NCBI GenBank assembly: GCA_013001595.1
Contig: JABDMH010000136.1
Span: 20,255 to 84,254, forward strand
Direction of reading: 5' to 3'
DNA length: 64,000 bases
DNA from: Saprospiraceae bacterium
GTDB taxonomy: Bacteria > Bacteroidota > Bacteroidia > Chitinophagales > Saprospiraceae
Position numbers and translations under genes: made by a program. Within the stretch, counting starts at the first letter, position 1; each line of letters starts with the position of its first letter. Below the pieces are notes generated by a model, which saw nothing but the letters and a program-made list of their open reading frames with translations, was not told the origin of the DNA and searched no databases. This document shows positions 25,629 through 35,333 of the stretch, in pieces.

Positions 25629-26996
25629 TTATACAGTCATAGAGAAAATCCTGGTCTGGGGTTTGTTGCGGATCAGATGTAAGTCAAAGGCCATACAAAC
25701 GTTTCGAACGAATGCTCTGGCGTGATCCGGTATGATCAGTTTATCTCCAATTAGTACCACTAAGCCATCGTCTCTCATTTCTTGTAAAAGGGTTAGCGTA
25801 TTTTTCAAAGCTGGAAATTTCATTTTATCGTTATCCCAAGTGGTCTCAAAGTGGCACATAATATTTAGGATGTGGCGTCTGACAATAAGGTCCTCTCCAG
25901 TTAGTAGGTGTCCTCGAAGGAGGGGAAGATTTCCTTGATGGACCTCTTCCATATACTTCTCTACCGATTTTAGATTTTGGGAGAAGGCATACCACGAATC
26001 ACTGATGGAACTCATACCCAAACCTACCATGAGTTGAGTTTTATTTGGTGTATAGCCCATGAAATTGCGATGAAGTGTGTTATTTTGTACTGCTAGATAA
26101 AGTGCATCTGTTGGCAACGAAAAATGATCCATGCCTATTTCCTGGTATCCTATTTCACTCAGCAATTCCTTGCCAGTTTCGTAGAGCGCTCTCTTTTCTT
26201 TACCGGAAGGAAGATCATTTTCATTGTAGCCCCTTTGGCCTACATTTGTAATCCAGGGCACATGGGCATAGCTATAAAATGCAATGCGGTCAGGTTTTAG
26301 CTTTTGAGTTAATCTGATGGTATTATTGATGCCATCGAGATTTTGATAGGGGAGCCCAAAAATCAAATCTTGGCCAATAGAGGTGTAACCTATTTCGCGA
26401 GACCATTCAGTTACTTCCCTTACTATTTCAAAAGGTTGAATGCGATTGATGGTTTTTTGCACCTTTTCATCATAATCTTGAACGCCAAAGCTGATGCGGC
26501 GAAAACCAAGATCGTGAAGTGTTTTAAGGTGAGCTCTAGTTGTATTGTTGGGATGAGCTTCAAAACTAAACTCGTAGTTGTCAGACAACTTCGCGGGAGC
26601 CAGCAAGTGCTTAATTAAGTGAGCCAGATTATTGGGTTTGAAGAAGGTTGGAGTACCACCCCCGAGGTGCAATTCTTTGATGGTCGGACGGCGATCGAAG
26701 AGCTGCAGATATAGTTGCCATTCCTTAAGCAATGCATCGATATATGGTTGCTCAAACTGATGGTTTTTCGTGATCCGTTTATGGCAAGCGCAAAACGTAC
26801 ATAATGATTCGCAAAAAGGAAGGTGAATATAGATACTGATGCCTTCGTCAATGTTGCTTTCTTGAAATGATCTTGCTGCCGAAACTTGCCATTTAGTTTC
26901 AGAGAAGCGCTCTGTTTTCCAGTATGGTACGGTAGGATAGGAAGTATAGCGTGGACCTGGAATGTTGTATTTCTGAATCAGTGATGCTTTTTCCAT
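25629..26996 (-). CDS. hemN: Oxygen-independent coproporphyrinogen III oxidase
   Basis: HemN is a radical-SAM enzyme that decarboxylates coproporphyrinogen III to protoporphyrinogen IX without oxygen. The N-terminal YNIPGPRYTSYPTVPYW is diagnostic. The cluster motif IHLPFCESLCTFCAC carries the CxxxCxxC cysteines plus the extra fourth Cys typical of HemN as opposed to HemW. LHLGGGTPTF, FEAHPNN and ISFGVQDYDEKVQ follow. ATG 26996 (MEKASLIQKY) is preferred to the upstream TTG at 27005. The length, about 455 residues, is normal. It stands alone, divergent from the FecR-like gene. Confidence 0.95.
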   Translation of the reverse strand: MEKASLIQKYNIPGPRYTSYPTVPYWKTERFSETKWQVSAARSFQESNIDEGISIYIHLPFCESLCTFCACHKRITKNHQFEQPYIDALLKEWQLYLQLFDRRPTIKELHLGGGTPTFFKPNNLAHLIKHLLAPAKLSDNYEFSFEAHPNNTTRAHLKTLHDLGFRRISFGVQDYDEKVQKTINRIQPFEIVREVTEWSREIGYTSIGQDLIFGLPYQNLDGINNTIRLTQKLKPDRIAFYSYAHVPWITNVGQRGYNENDLPSGKEKRALYETGKELLSEIGYQEIGMDHFSLPTDALYLAVQNNTLHRNFMGYTPNKTQLMVGLGMSSISDSWYAFSQNLKSVEKYMEEVHQGNLPLLRGHLLTGEDLIVRRHILNIMCHFETTWDNDKMKFPALKNTLTLLQEMRDDGLVVLIGDKLIIPDHARAFVRNVCMAFDLHLIRNKPQTRIFSMTV

Positions 26997-27286
26997 CGAC
27001 TGCAAATATAAAGGTTGTGGTAATGAAATTGGATAGAGAACCTGTCACATCGGAGGCTCTCACCATCTTAATGGAAGATCTTGGCATTTGACCTACAGGC
27101 GCAAAAGCAATGGCAGTAAAAGTGCCAAGAATATGGATCTTAGTATAGCCATGAGAATGTGTGTAGCTTGTTGAAAGGACGAGAGCTTGGTGGATACAAT
27201 GTCGTTTCCGATCATTTTCACATTAAGTTCCCAGTCTTTTGGCAGGGATGTCGATATGTGTACTTTCGTCTTAAAGTATTGCAATT

Positions 27287-27757
27287 ATGACATTACCTGA
27301 AGACCCGGCCAGTCGCAGGTCCTTCAATATTTACTTGGGAATCATCATCGTCATTATGTTAATCACCGGGGTGATGGCTTTGGTTGATATTTGGCATGGC
27401 GATGTGGTGGAAAGTACCGAATTAGGTGAAGAACGTCAGTTGCGGTTACCCGATGGCACTCAAGTGACGTTACAGCAATCCTCGGAGCTAACTTTTCATA
27501 AAGGGGATCCCCAGGAACTGCGATTGCAGGGATCGGCGATATTTAATACCCAGAATCGTGAAGTAAAAACGAAAGATTTAGAAGTAGAAACCATGGACCT
27601 CACGGTAGAAGCTGGGTCGGCTCGTTTTTCAATGGCGTATTCTGATCGGACTTCCGTTGAAGTCTTGGCAGGACAAGTGACCGTTGTCCTTAAGCCAGAT
27701 GGATATGAAAAGGTCCTTGAGGCTGGTGATTCCATCAGTCATCGCCACCAACCCTAG
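27287..27757 (+). CDS. FecR-domain membrane protein, short, without partner sigma factor
   Basis: One transmembrane helix (IYLGIIIVIMLITGVMALVD, residues 15-35) is followed by a periplasmic FecR-like beta domain: ERQLRLPDGTQVTLQQSSEL and VEVLAGQVTVVLKPDGYEKV. Classical FecR proteins are anti-sigma regulators of 300 or more residues with a cytoplasmic sigma-binding region. This one is only 156 residues, has just 14 residues before the helix, and has no sigma or TonB-receptor gene beside it, so it may not be an anti-sigma factor. It is separated from the convergent WbsX-like gene by 15 bp. Confidence 0.8.
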   Translation: MTLPEDPASRRSFNIYLGIIIVIMLITGVMALVDIWHGDVVESTELGEERQLRLPDGTQVTLQQSSELTFHKGDPQELRLQGSAIFNTQNREVKTKDLEVETMDLTVEAGSARFSMAYSDRTSVEVLAGQVTVVLKPDGYEKVLEAGDSISHRHQP

Positions 27758-27772
27758 TATTAAACGGTAATG

Positions 27773-28993
27773 TCAACGTCTGGTTTTATCCACGAAAGGG
27801 TCATAGGATCCTTCAGCCACCTGCTTTACTTTTTGCAAGAATTGAAATCCATATTTTCTATCTGGAAGCAGGTATCCACCTTCAATCCATTCATTCCATG
27901 AGAAAATGGTGATTATCTGGGGCTGATCAAGATGTGTTGCAGAATACTCCTTGGCTTCCTGCAGATAGGCGGCGAAACTTGCAGGCGATTGATGATAGCG
28001 AACAATATCTTTGGCTCCTTTTTTGGGGAACCTCGGCGTATCATCCCAACCTATGGATACATTGGGAAAAAAGGGTATCGATACTCTTTGATCCCAGTGA
28101 TTGCGAATGTCGATGGCTTTTTCAGCCCAGTGAATATAATCTTGTTCTCTCATCCAACCCCAATTGTACTGGGTAAGGCTATTTATCTTTAGTGATTGGT
28201 AGGTTTTTAACCTATCAGGATTAGTTCTACCATAGATAATGAGCTGGATGTGTAAATCTGGAAAACCGGCCTCTTTTGTCTTCTCCCTAAAGTATTCCAA
28301 GGCCTTTTTTGTCTGGCCTAAGCCTCCAAGGCCATCAATTAGGTTATTCAAGCTGAAGATGGAGAAGACGGGGCTGCCGTCAATTTTTAAGTAGTTATCT
28401 TCTTTGAAATATCTACTAATTACCCTATCGACAACGCGCTCGAAATTCATTAAGTCTACTGCACCTCTCCATAACAAAGTATCGACGCCCTCATATTTAT
28501 GGACATTCCAATAGTTTTGTTTTACATCGTGATTGGCCCACATTAAATAGAAATTCATTTTATCCCGATTATCGGCTTTCAGGAATCCATCATTCAGAGT
28601 GCTCTCAAGAAAGGGTCCTTCATCAAACCAATACCAATCAAAGATGAAGGTGTTTATGTTATGTGCTGTCGCTGCTTCGATCCATTTCTCCATGACTTTT
28701 GGGTCATTATCCATTTCATAACCCCAAAGCGGTACCTTTGGCTGATAGTGTCCCTCGAATCGAGTGCTGCCTTTCTTGATAACTTCCCATTCTCCCATTT
28801 TGTCAGGCCAAAGCATGTCTCCGAAGCGCTGGTCATGATGACAAGATGGCCAGATGTATGCGGCTATATTGATGCTGTTATTTTCTTCCGTTTGGTGTGA
28901 TTCTGCGGAGGAAGAAGTCGGGCTGTCTTGAGCTATAATGGTCACGTGCAGACATCCAGAAGTTATCATAAAAGCGATCAGTATACGGAGCAT
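27773..28993 (-). CDS. WbsX/GH99-like family protein, exported
   Basis: The body matches the Glyco_tran_WbsX (GH99-like TIM barrel) family: NIAAYIWPSCHHDQRFGDML, GHYQPKVPLWGYEM, AHNINTFIFDWYWFDEGPFL, NLIDGLGGLGQTKKALEYF and the C-terminal IITIFSWNEWIEGGYLLPD. The family contains O-antigen-linked proteins and predicted endo-acting glycosidases. The conserved acidic residues in FDWYWFDEG and SWNEWIEGG are likely catalytic or binding. ATG 28993 gives a good signal peptide (MLRILIAFMITSGCLHVTII); ATGs at 29041 and 29104 are possible, and the longest form would overlap the AlkC-like gene by 41 bp. Confidence 0.82.
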   Translation of the reverse strand: MLRILIAFMITSGCLHVTIIAQDSPTSSSAESHQTEENNSINIAAYIWPSCHHDQRFGDMLWPDKMGEWEVIKKGSTRFEGHYQPKVPLWGYEMDNDPKVMEKWIEAATAHNINTFIFDWYWFDEGPFLESTLNDGFLKADNRDKMNFYLMWANHDVKQNYWNVHKYEGVDTLLWRGAVDLMNFERVVDRVISRYFKEDNYLKIDGSPVFSIFSLNNLIDGLGGLGQTKKALEYFREKTKEAGFPDLHIQLIIYGRTNPDRLKTYQSLKINSLTQYNWGWMREQDYIHWAEKAIDIRNHWDQRVSIPFFPNVSIGWDDTPRFPKKGAKDIVRYHQSPASFAAYLQEAKEYSATHLDQPQIITIFSWNEWIEGGYLLPDRKYGFQFLQKVKQVAEGSYDPFVDKTRR

Positions 28994-29063
28994 GCAATTG
29001 ATGCATAGAAAGTATTTGCATCTAAATGAAGTGCGGTACATATAGGTTTCTTTTGACAGTGTA

Positions 29064-30167
29064 TTATTGCAGATTAAAAGTGTGAGCATCAAGTTCCTGA
29101 CCATTGATTATTGGTGCAATTTTATGTAGTCCAGGATGAAGTTTTCGCGTCGTAATTACTCTGAAGTGTTGCCTCCTTTGGATTTTGGTTTTTGAGTCCT
29201 TAGGATAAGATCTTTCGCTGATTTTATAGACTTTCTTAGACAAGCTTCCATTTGCTTTCTGGTAGTAGATGGCATATTCCAATCTGACTTTTGTATCTGA
29301 ACTGCTCTGATTGCACAATACAAATGAGAATTCAAGATCTTCCCCGATAGATATATTAGATTTTGCAATAGAGAAATTCGCAATGTCTAGCTCTTCAATT
29401 GATCCGAATCCGAATAATTTCATGAGCTCGGGATTGCCTTGCTTTAGCAATGTCCTACAGGCATGCTTTACCAATGCATCGATTTCTCTATTATTTCCCT
29501 TCCATTTTACCGCAATGTCAATAACTACTTGAGGGTGATCTTTTGAAATATCATTTAGGTTATTTGCCACACTTCTCCTAACTGAACCCGATGGGTCTTT
29601 CTTCAGGTTTTCGAGAATGGGTATGATTGGGCTGGGGTTTTCTTTCAAAAAGGGAATGGCCATTGCCCAAGGCAGTCTCGGCCTGCAACCCTCCGACGAT
29701 AGTCTTCTAACCATTGGATTAGGATGTGTAGACCATGCTAGCATTTGATGCATCATTTTTTTGGGATATCTTATGAGAAAGGGCCTCACAGCAAATTCAC
29801 AGGTTATAAATTGGGTAATGGTTTCAATGGCCTTGATTGATACTGGATAATGATCCAGGCCATAGACTTCGATAAAATCAGGAAGAAAGATATAGCCGAG
29901 CAGGTCCCGCTGGCTACTTTTGGTTTTAAGAATGGGTATCAGTGTCAGCAGCAATTCGACTTTTCTTTCGAAAGCTCCTGGAAGATGGCTATTCAGCACC
30001 ACAGTTATGTGTCGCATTCTTTCCTTTAGCTCCCGGTCCTGCCACGTGGTATCGAGAATATCATGGACGAACAATTTTCTATTTAAACCGGGCACAATCT
30101 CTTGCAGGGTATCGGATAACTTCTCTATGAAAGAGGCATTAAAGACGTTCTTAAGCGGTTCGGCCAT
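29064..30167 (-). CDS. AlkC-like DNA alkylation repair HEAT-repeat protein
   Basis: Residues 1-250 are helical HEAT-like repeats with the signature RRLSSEGCRPRLPWAMAIPF of the AlkC branch of AlkD-like DNA glycosylases, preceded by FLPDFIEVYGLDHYPVSIKA. AlkC removes 3-methylated adenine and cytosine lesions without base flipping. Residues 270-367 form a beta-rich extension (SNISIGEDLEFSFVLCNQSS through LHPGLHKIAPIINGQELDAH) of the Ig-like kind found in some AlkC proteins, which help grip the DNA. It is likely cotranscribed with the upstream DUF1801 gene, 26 bp away. Confidence 0.9.
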   Translation of the reverse strand: MAEPLKNVFNASFIEKLSDTLQEIVPGLNRKLFVHDILDTTWQDRELKERMRHITVVLNSHLPGAFERKVELLLTLIPILKTKSSQRDLLGYIFLPDFIEVYGLDHYPVSIKAIETITQFITCEFAVRPFLIRYPKKMMHQMLAWSTHPNPMVRRLSSEGCRPRLPWAMAIPFLKENPSPIIPILENLKKDPSGSVRRSVANNLNDISKDHPQVVIDIAVKWKGNNREIDALVKHACRTLLKQGNPELMKLFGFGSIEELDIANFSIAKSNISIGEDLEFSFVLCNQSSSDTKVRLEYAIYYQKANGSLSKKVYKISERSYPKDSKTKIQRRQHFRVITTRKLHPGLHKIAPIINGQELDAHTFNLQ

Positions 30168-30193
30168 AACTTAATAAGAGCTACTTATACTGC

Positions 30194-30622
30194 TCAAAGT
30201 CCAAGATTGGGTAAACCTTTTACTGAATGATAGGTGAGACCAGCAGCGATGCACTTTTTAAGTGCTTCTACTGGCAATTTGTCTTTCATTTGAAAAACGA
30301 TGGCTCGATTGCCTTCGTAGTTGAATGTGTCATTAAATACCGCTTCAAATGAGGGTACGAGTTTACTGGTGCATTTAAAATAGACGGCATACTGATTTGG
30401 TGTCTTTGATTTCCAATCGATGCGAATGGTACTTCCATTCTTGGTTAGATAGCTTGGCTCGCCCCATTTTAGTGTCTCCTCAATTTCACTAACATTGGCA
30501 GATTCTTCCGCCACCCCCAAGATGATATTTCTCAACTGAAGTAGCTTTGTCCTGGCAAATTCAGGATATTTCTCAAAAACCAATTCAACTCTGGGGTCAC
30601 TAAGTACTGTCAGATTGGTCAT
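30194..30622 (-). CDS. DUF1801 domain protein
   Basis: The 142-residue cytoplasmic protein has the DUF1801/YdhG-like pattern: a helical start (FEKYPEFARTKLLQLRNIIL), EIEETLKWGEPSYLTKNGST, YAVYFKCTSKLVPSFEAVF and NRAIVFQMKDKLPVEALKKC. The fold resembles frataxin-like/YdhG proteins. The role is unknown, although it lies directly upstream of an alkylation-repair gene and is probably cotranscribed with it. Confidence 0.85.
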   Translation of the reverse strand: MTNLTVLSDPRVELVFEKYPEFARTKLLQLRNIILGVAEESANVSEIEETLKWGEPSYLTKNGSTIRIDWKSKTPNQYAVYFKCTSKLVPSFEAVFNDTFNYEGNRAIVFQMKDKLPVEALKKCIAAGLTYHSVKGLPNLGL

Positions 30623-30816
30623 ATCTTGAAATAATCAAAATTTCGGCAGAAGTTATCAAATTATTTACAAAGACTCCTGAAGGCTCCAGTACATATTGAC
30701 ACTGATGATTGTTTGAGTGGATTCTTGCCTTCAATGTTTTTTACTGGTAGATACTTGAAATTGAAGGGATTTCATGATCTTGGTGAATATTTAATTGGTC
30801 GGTATAATGTGCAAAT

Positions 30817-32025
30817 ATGATTAACGTCGCTAGGTTATCGGTGTTCTTATTTTTTGCCTTGTGCAATTCTTTGCAGTCCATAGGGCAGATTCATATTGAT
30901 GCTGATTTCCCAGGCGGCAATGGGGTTGTCGATTCAATCATCGGAGATACAGTCTATTTCCACCCAGATCTCACGGGAACCGAAGGGGATTGGTTTTATT
31001 GGAACTTCCGAGCCATTAGCGATCAACCACAAACCTGGCACTTCAAATCTACCAAGCCTAATGTGATGACTGCATTGGGTGCAGCATTTTCCGAGGATGG
31101 AGGATATCACTGGCAGTGGATTGATCAACAGCATAATTTGGGGCAAGATGTTTTTGCCTTTACCTTCAGTGGGTTCGACCAGGCCATTCGTTTCAGTTTT
31201 GCGCAACCGTATACGCAAAAGAACTTCGAGCGCTTCATAACATCTTACCAAGATGATGAGCGCCTCCATCTTTCATCCCTGTGCCAATCCAACCAAGGTA
31301 GGAACGTCGAACAGCTAGTGATTAGTAATTTTCGCAGCGAGGCAAGCTCTAAGATCTTGATTATTGGAAGGGCTCATGCCTGCGAGATGATGACCAACTA
31401 TGTAATTGAAGGGATTATTGAGGCATTGCTAAGCGGTACACCTGCAATGGCATCTCTACTAGAGAAGGCAGAGGTTATGATCATTCCCTTTCTCGACAAA
31501 GATGGCGTGGAAAACGGTAATCAGGGCAAAAATCGAATTCCGCGTGACCATAATCGCGATTATTCCGGTGAAAGCATCTATGCTACCACTCGAAAGATTC
31601 GATCATTTATTCCAAAATGGACTGGTGACCTTCCTTGGATAGGTATTGATTTGCATAATCCATGGATAAAAGGAACGAATAATGAATGGGCATATCTTGT
31701 CGGCAATGCAAATCCGGAGATTGAAGAACAGCAAAGACGGTTCGCCCAGATTTTAGCTGAGAGTCGTCGCGGATCCCTAATCTTCGATACTAAACACGGT
31801 CTCTTGGCCTTTGGAGAAGCATGGAATAAGGGCAGCAACTACGAGAAGGGTAAGCCATTCACTGCCTGGGCAGGGCAATTTTTTGGTAAGGGCTTACGCC
31901 TTACTACAACGTTGGAGTTTCCTTATGCTATAAATCACGATCAGGTGGTGACAGCGGACAATGCACGTTCATTTGGTCAGGATCTAATTCATGCAGCAGC
32001 CATTTATCTTGCCGTTATAGAATAG
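30817..32025 (+). CDS. Secreted M14 zinc carboxypeptidase
   Basis: A signal peptide (MINVARLSVFLFFALCNSLQ) precedes a beta-sandwich-like N-terminal region of about 140 residues, as in cytosolic-carboxypeptidase-type M14 enzymes. The catalytic domain follows. His187 and Glu190 in GRAHACEMM are the first two zinc ligands, His280 in GIDLHNPW is the third, RIPRDHNRDYSGES binds the substrate carboxylate, and the general-base Glu is probably in TTTLEFPYA. The substrate may be C-terminal residues of peptides or peptidoglycan stems. The gene is monocistronic. Confidence 0.88.
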   Translation: MINVARLSVFLFFALCNSLQSIGQIHIDADFPGGNGVVDSIIGDTVYFHPDLTGTEGDWFYWNFRAISDQPQTWHFKSTKPNVMTALGAAFSEDGGYHWQWIDQQHNLGQDVFAFTFSGFDQAIRFSFAQPYTQKNFERFITSYQDDERLHLSSLCQSNQGRNVEQLVISNFRSEASSKILIIGRAHACEMMTNYVIEGIIEALLSGTPAMASLLEKAEVMIIPFLDKDGVENGNQGKNRIPRDHNRDYSGESIYATTRKIRSFIPKWTGDLPWIGIDLHNPWIKGTNNEWAYLVGNANPEIEEQQRRFAQILAESRRGSLIFDTKHGLLAFGEAWNKGSNYEKGKPFTAWAGQFFGKGLRLTTTLEFPYAINHDQVVTADNARSFGQDLIHAAAIYLAVIE

Positions 32026-32249
32026 AATAGTTTTGCTTTTAGTCGCCTGGTCGATCAGGGTTTTGAAAAAAAGCCATCAAACTTAGATCACTTCGGAATC
32101 GGATTTGTCGAGGTTGGACTTTTCGATGGAATGAAGTCGTCTTAGAGCCCGTCAACCAAAATGCATAGATTGTTGCTGCCGTTGAAGGTTAAAACCCTAT
32201 ATTTATAGATACAGCATTCCTTAGTTCGTAATCCTGTAAAAAATCAATC

Positions 32250-33854
32250 ATGAAGCGACGAGATTTTATTAAAGTGTCTTCAGCCTCTGGGGTAGCAGGT
32301 ATGGTAGGACCAGAGTACTTACCCCTGGCCAGTGGTTCCGTTGGAGAGGAGGATGGTTTTGATTTACATCCGTTCATCAAAGAACATCCTGAGGCTGTTT
32401 TCATAAATCGTACTCGGGTAAAGAAGATCACCAATGATAAAACCATTTATAAGGCCGCAAATAAATTGGCTGGTGAGATGTTTGTGAAAAGTTCAAGTGA
32501 AAAAGGTTTTTCTAACAGTACAAAGGTTACCTGCAAGCCCAACTGGACTTGCAATGGTGGACCCGAAATGGATCCTGAGGAAAAGCTAGGCATTACCACA
32601 GACATACACTTTGTAGAGGGATTTCTGAAAGGTGTCCAAACACTAGGGCCACAGCAGTTTTATCTACGGGAATGTGCTTGTCCGCAAAATTGGGAGGCCA
32701 ATGGTTGGACAGCAATGGCAAAAAGGAATGGCTTTGATTTCAGAGACCTTACCTCTAAAGATTATTGGAACCTTAGTGAGGATGATTTAATATTTCGAGA
32801 TGTGCCTGATGGAGTAGTTTTCAATAAGGTTGCCTTCATGGCACCAATGACGGCACCAGATACCTTTTTAATCAACATCGCCAAATTCAAGGCGCATATG
32901 ATGGGCATAACTGGTGCCGTAAAGAACCTTCAGGGTATAACCGCACGAAAATTTCATCAGTATTGTGGAGGGGTCTTTGATATTTTTAAATCCTACGATA
33001 AGCGGTATCATCAATTTTTTCATGCCGACTATATGGAGAAAATTAAGTCCTTACATGAGAGACATGTGGCTGAGGGGCTTCCACGTTGGAATGCCATTCC
33101 TATTGGTTCCTCATTTGGCGGAGGAGTATTTATGGAGCAATGGGTACAAAGAATGCTTGATTCTTACAGTGTAACACCTACCGGTATTAATATGATCGAG
33201 GGTGTATACAGTTTAGATGGTAACGGATTTGGAAGTGGTCCACATAAAGGTAGGGGTAAAACCTACAAGTCCAACCAGGTGATCTTTGGCAAAGACGCTT
33301 TCCGAGTTGACATCATTGCGCACTGGTTGGCAGGTCATGAACCGGGTAACTTTGGCTTATTCCACATCGGTATTGAAAGAGGACTCTCAGACGTACTTAA
33401 TCCATCTGACATTCCGCTATATCTATGGGAAGATGGAAAAGCCAAAAAAATTAAGTTGGACACTTTGAAAAGAACTCCGCTACTTACAAATTATCTCACG
33501 TTAGGTGATGAGGTTACCCATGAGGACAAATATCACTTATGTGATGAACCTTTTGACTATAGTGCCTGGAAGGGATTAGGCAATGTGAATCCCGTTGAAA
33601 GACCATCCATCCGAGCACTGGGCACAAATGCAAGGGACAATGTAGTTATGGAGGTGGCCGTGCCGGAGGAAGGCAATGTGTATATGGATATACTAAATAA
33701 GAAGGGCGAATTAGTTTGGCGGATGGAAGCTCCGGACCTGGAACCTGGCAAGCACGAGATGGTTTGGGATGGATTTTCTCAGCCCGGAATATATAACGTG
33801 TATGTCAAGGGAATGAATTGGGATGCTACTAGAGAAATGGTGATTTACAGCTGA
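32250..33854 (+). CDS. Tat-exported DUF362 protein
   Basis: The start MKRRDFIKVSSASGVAGMVG is a twin-arginine signal, so the protein is folded, perhaps with a cofactor, before export. The central domain is DUF362: FLINIAKFKAHMMGITGAVK, NLQGITARKFHQYCGGVF and TGINMIEGVYSLDGNG. A FlgD-like beta domain ends the protein (NKKGELVWRMEAPDLEPGKH, PGIYNVYVKG). DUF362 proteins often coexist with Fe-S domains, but no CxxCxxC motif is seen here. Function is unknown. The gene is monocistronic. Confidence 0.85.
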   Translation: MKRRDFIKVSSASGVAGMVGPEYLPLASGSVGEEDGFDLHPFIKEHPEAVFINRTRVKKITNDKTIYKAANKLAGEMFVKSSSEKGFSNSTKVTCKPNWTCNGGPEMDPEEKLGITTDIHFVEGFLKGVQTLGPQQFYLRECACPQNWEANGWTAMAKRNGFDFRDLTSKDYWNLSEDDLIFRDVPDGVVFNKVAFMAPMTAPDTFLINIAKFKAHMMGITGAVKNLQGITARKFHQYCGGVFDIFKSYDKRYHQFFHADYMEKIKSLHERHVAEGLPRWNAIPIGSSFGGGVFMEQWVQRMLDSYSVTPTGINMIEGVYSLDGNGFGSGPHKGRGKTYKSNQVIFGKDAFRVDIIAHWLAGHEPGNFGLFHIGIERGLSDVLNPSDIPLYLWEDGKAKKIKLDTLKRTPLLTNYLTLGDEVTHEDKYHLCDEPFDYSAWKGLGNVNPVERPSIRALGTNARDNVVMEVAVPEEGNVYMDILNKKGELVWRMEAPDLEPGKHEMVWDGFSQPGIYNVYVKGMNWDATREMVIYS

Positions 33855-33948
33855 TGAATCAACTGTACTGATTCTACCACATCTTGTCTAGCAAAGATTT
33901 GCTTCTATATTATTGTTGTTTGTAAATACCAAAAGATATGCAGGTATA

Positions 33949-35202
33949 CTATTCACCAAAAAGGGGTATCATATGCCGGTCCAGGAGATTTCCGGTGACC
34001 TTCTTACCAACGATCTCTTGATTTGCATTTAATGCCTCCAAATATCGATCACCGAGTTGGGCAGCAATTTTAAAACCTACATGCAGCAACTGACGTAGAT
34101 CCTTATTATAAGCCGGATTTTTTTGGTCATGGGTTAAGGCAGCTACATATTGTTCGCTTGTCCACTGCTTTACCGCTTCCGCTGAGGGAAGGTTGGCGTC
34201 ATCTATATCGATTACCGTCGCATAAGGTTCACAGAGGGCTGCCTTTTTATCCAATGCTTTTGCATAGATGTCCTTGGCGAGCTCCAGCGCGTCACCACCG
34301 GCTTCTGCCAAGCCGATCACTTCTTCCAACCAGTTGGTGCCGGCAGTCTTGATGTGTAAGCCTGCACCCGTCCGGGCCAATGCTTTTTTTATGGGCTCAT
34401 AAATGGAGAATTTATCGGAGCCTGAGTGCACAGATAATTTAAGTCCTACCGGAAGTCCATAGGTACTGATGGCATGAGCGATCACAGCTAGATCGTCATT
34501 AAACTCCTTTTCAAATTGGGCAATATCACCAACATAGTCGACCCCCTTGTTGAACCGCCCGGTGAATTTTGGGGCTATTGTTTGGATGGGTATGCCTTGA
34601 TCCGCGATCGCTGCAAGGATGATCAGCATCTCAGGAGGAGTTTGTGGGTTTTCGGTCTCGTCCATGGAGATCTCAGTAACAAAATCATCCACACCACCCT
34701 TTGCGTCAACAATGTGGTTGTAGATTAGCTTTGCTTTTTGGGTGGCTTTCAAAAATTGGTTGGCGGTCTTTCTGATATCTTCTTTGGTCAAGTTAAATGG
34801 TTGGTCAATACCCTTTACGGTGATGGTGCCGATTAGCTCGGGGTGTCGATCGATGAATGCATCTATTTCTAGGGTATCTGCTGCCTCCCCAATATCATCT
34901 GCCACATCCAGTGTAAAGAAATCACTTGGTGCTATAAACCGGTCCACGGTGTCAAGATTGATGTGATCTGCATCAAGCAAGTAATCATTAGACCATCCAA
35001 GATCTGCAACAGCTTTGTCAGCAGCATCTCTGGTTTGCTGTGGCTGTGATCCAATGATGTCATGCTCACGGTTGGATTTGTTCCAGACCGGAACAATATC
35101 GATACCCAGCTCTTTGGCCGCTATGAAGGCTTTTAGTTGTGCATGAGCACTTTGAGCGAATCGATCACCAACGCCAAAGGTGAATTTAGGACATGTTTTC
35201 AT
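33949..35202 (-). CDS. uxaE: Tagaturonate epimerase family protein
   Basis: The 417-residue protein matches the UxaE family: FTFGVGDRFAQSAHAQLKAF at the start, DYLLDADHINLDTVDRFIAP, and IQTIAPKFTGRFNKGVDYVG then LKLSVHSGSDKFSIYEPIKK. UxaE interconverts D-tagaturonate and D-fructuronate in galacturonate catabolism. His and Asp residues in ADHINLD and SVHSGSDK are the likely metal ligands. No other uronate genes are in the window, so the pathway context is absent here. It lies 131 bp downstream of the hydrogenase protease gene on the same strand but is probably a separate unit. Confidence 0.85.
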   Translation of the reverse strand: MKTCPKFTFGVGDRFAQSAHAQLKAFIAAKELGIDIVPVWNKSNREHDIIGSQPQQTRDAADKAVADLGWSNDYLLDADHINLDTVDRFIAPSDFFTLDVADDIGEAADTLEIDAFIDRHPELIGTITVKGIDQPFNLTKEDIRKTANQFLKATQKAKLIYNHIVDAKGGVDDFVTEISMDETENPQTPPEMLIILAAIADQGIPIQTIAPKFTGRFNKGVDYVGDIAQFEKEFNDDLAVIAHAISTYGLPVGLKLSVHSGSDKFSIYEPIKKALARTGAGLHIKTAGTNWLEEVIGLAEAGGDALELAKDIYAKALDKKAALCEPYATVIDIDDANLPSAEAVKQWTSEQYVAALTHDQKNPAYNKDLRQLLHVGFKIAAQLGDRYLEALNANQEIVGKKVTGNLLDRHMIPLFGE

Positions 35203-35333
35203 AGAAATGTCTTTTAGTTTTTAATAGACGTACTCTTTCGGACTTAGGAATCAATGGTCATCGAAAGTATAGCTATGCTTAATTATTTTCAAACAGGGTT
35301 CAAATATAATGGATTGCGCTTCATCAACCTGGC

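Noticed and set aside
25444..25725. 93-codon plus-strand frame
   Set aside because: It overlaps the 3' end of hemN antisense and shows no family resemblance.
27093..27284. 63-codon minus-strand frame with a hydrophobic tail
   Set aside because: It occupies the promoter space of two divergent genes and has no recognisable relatives.
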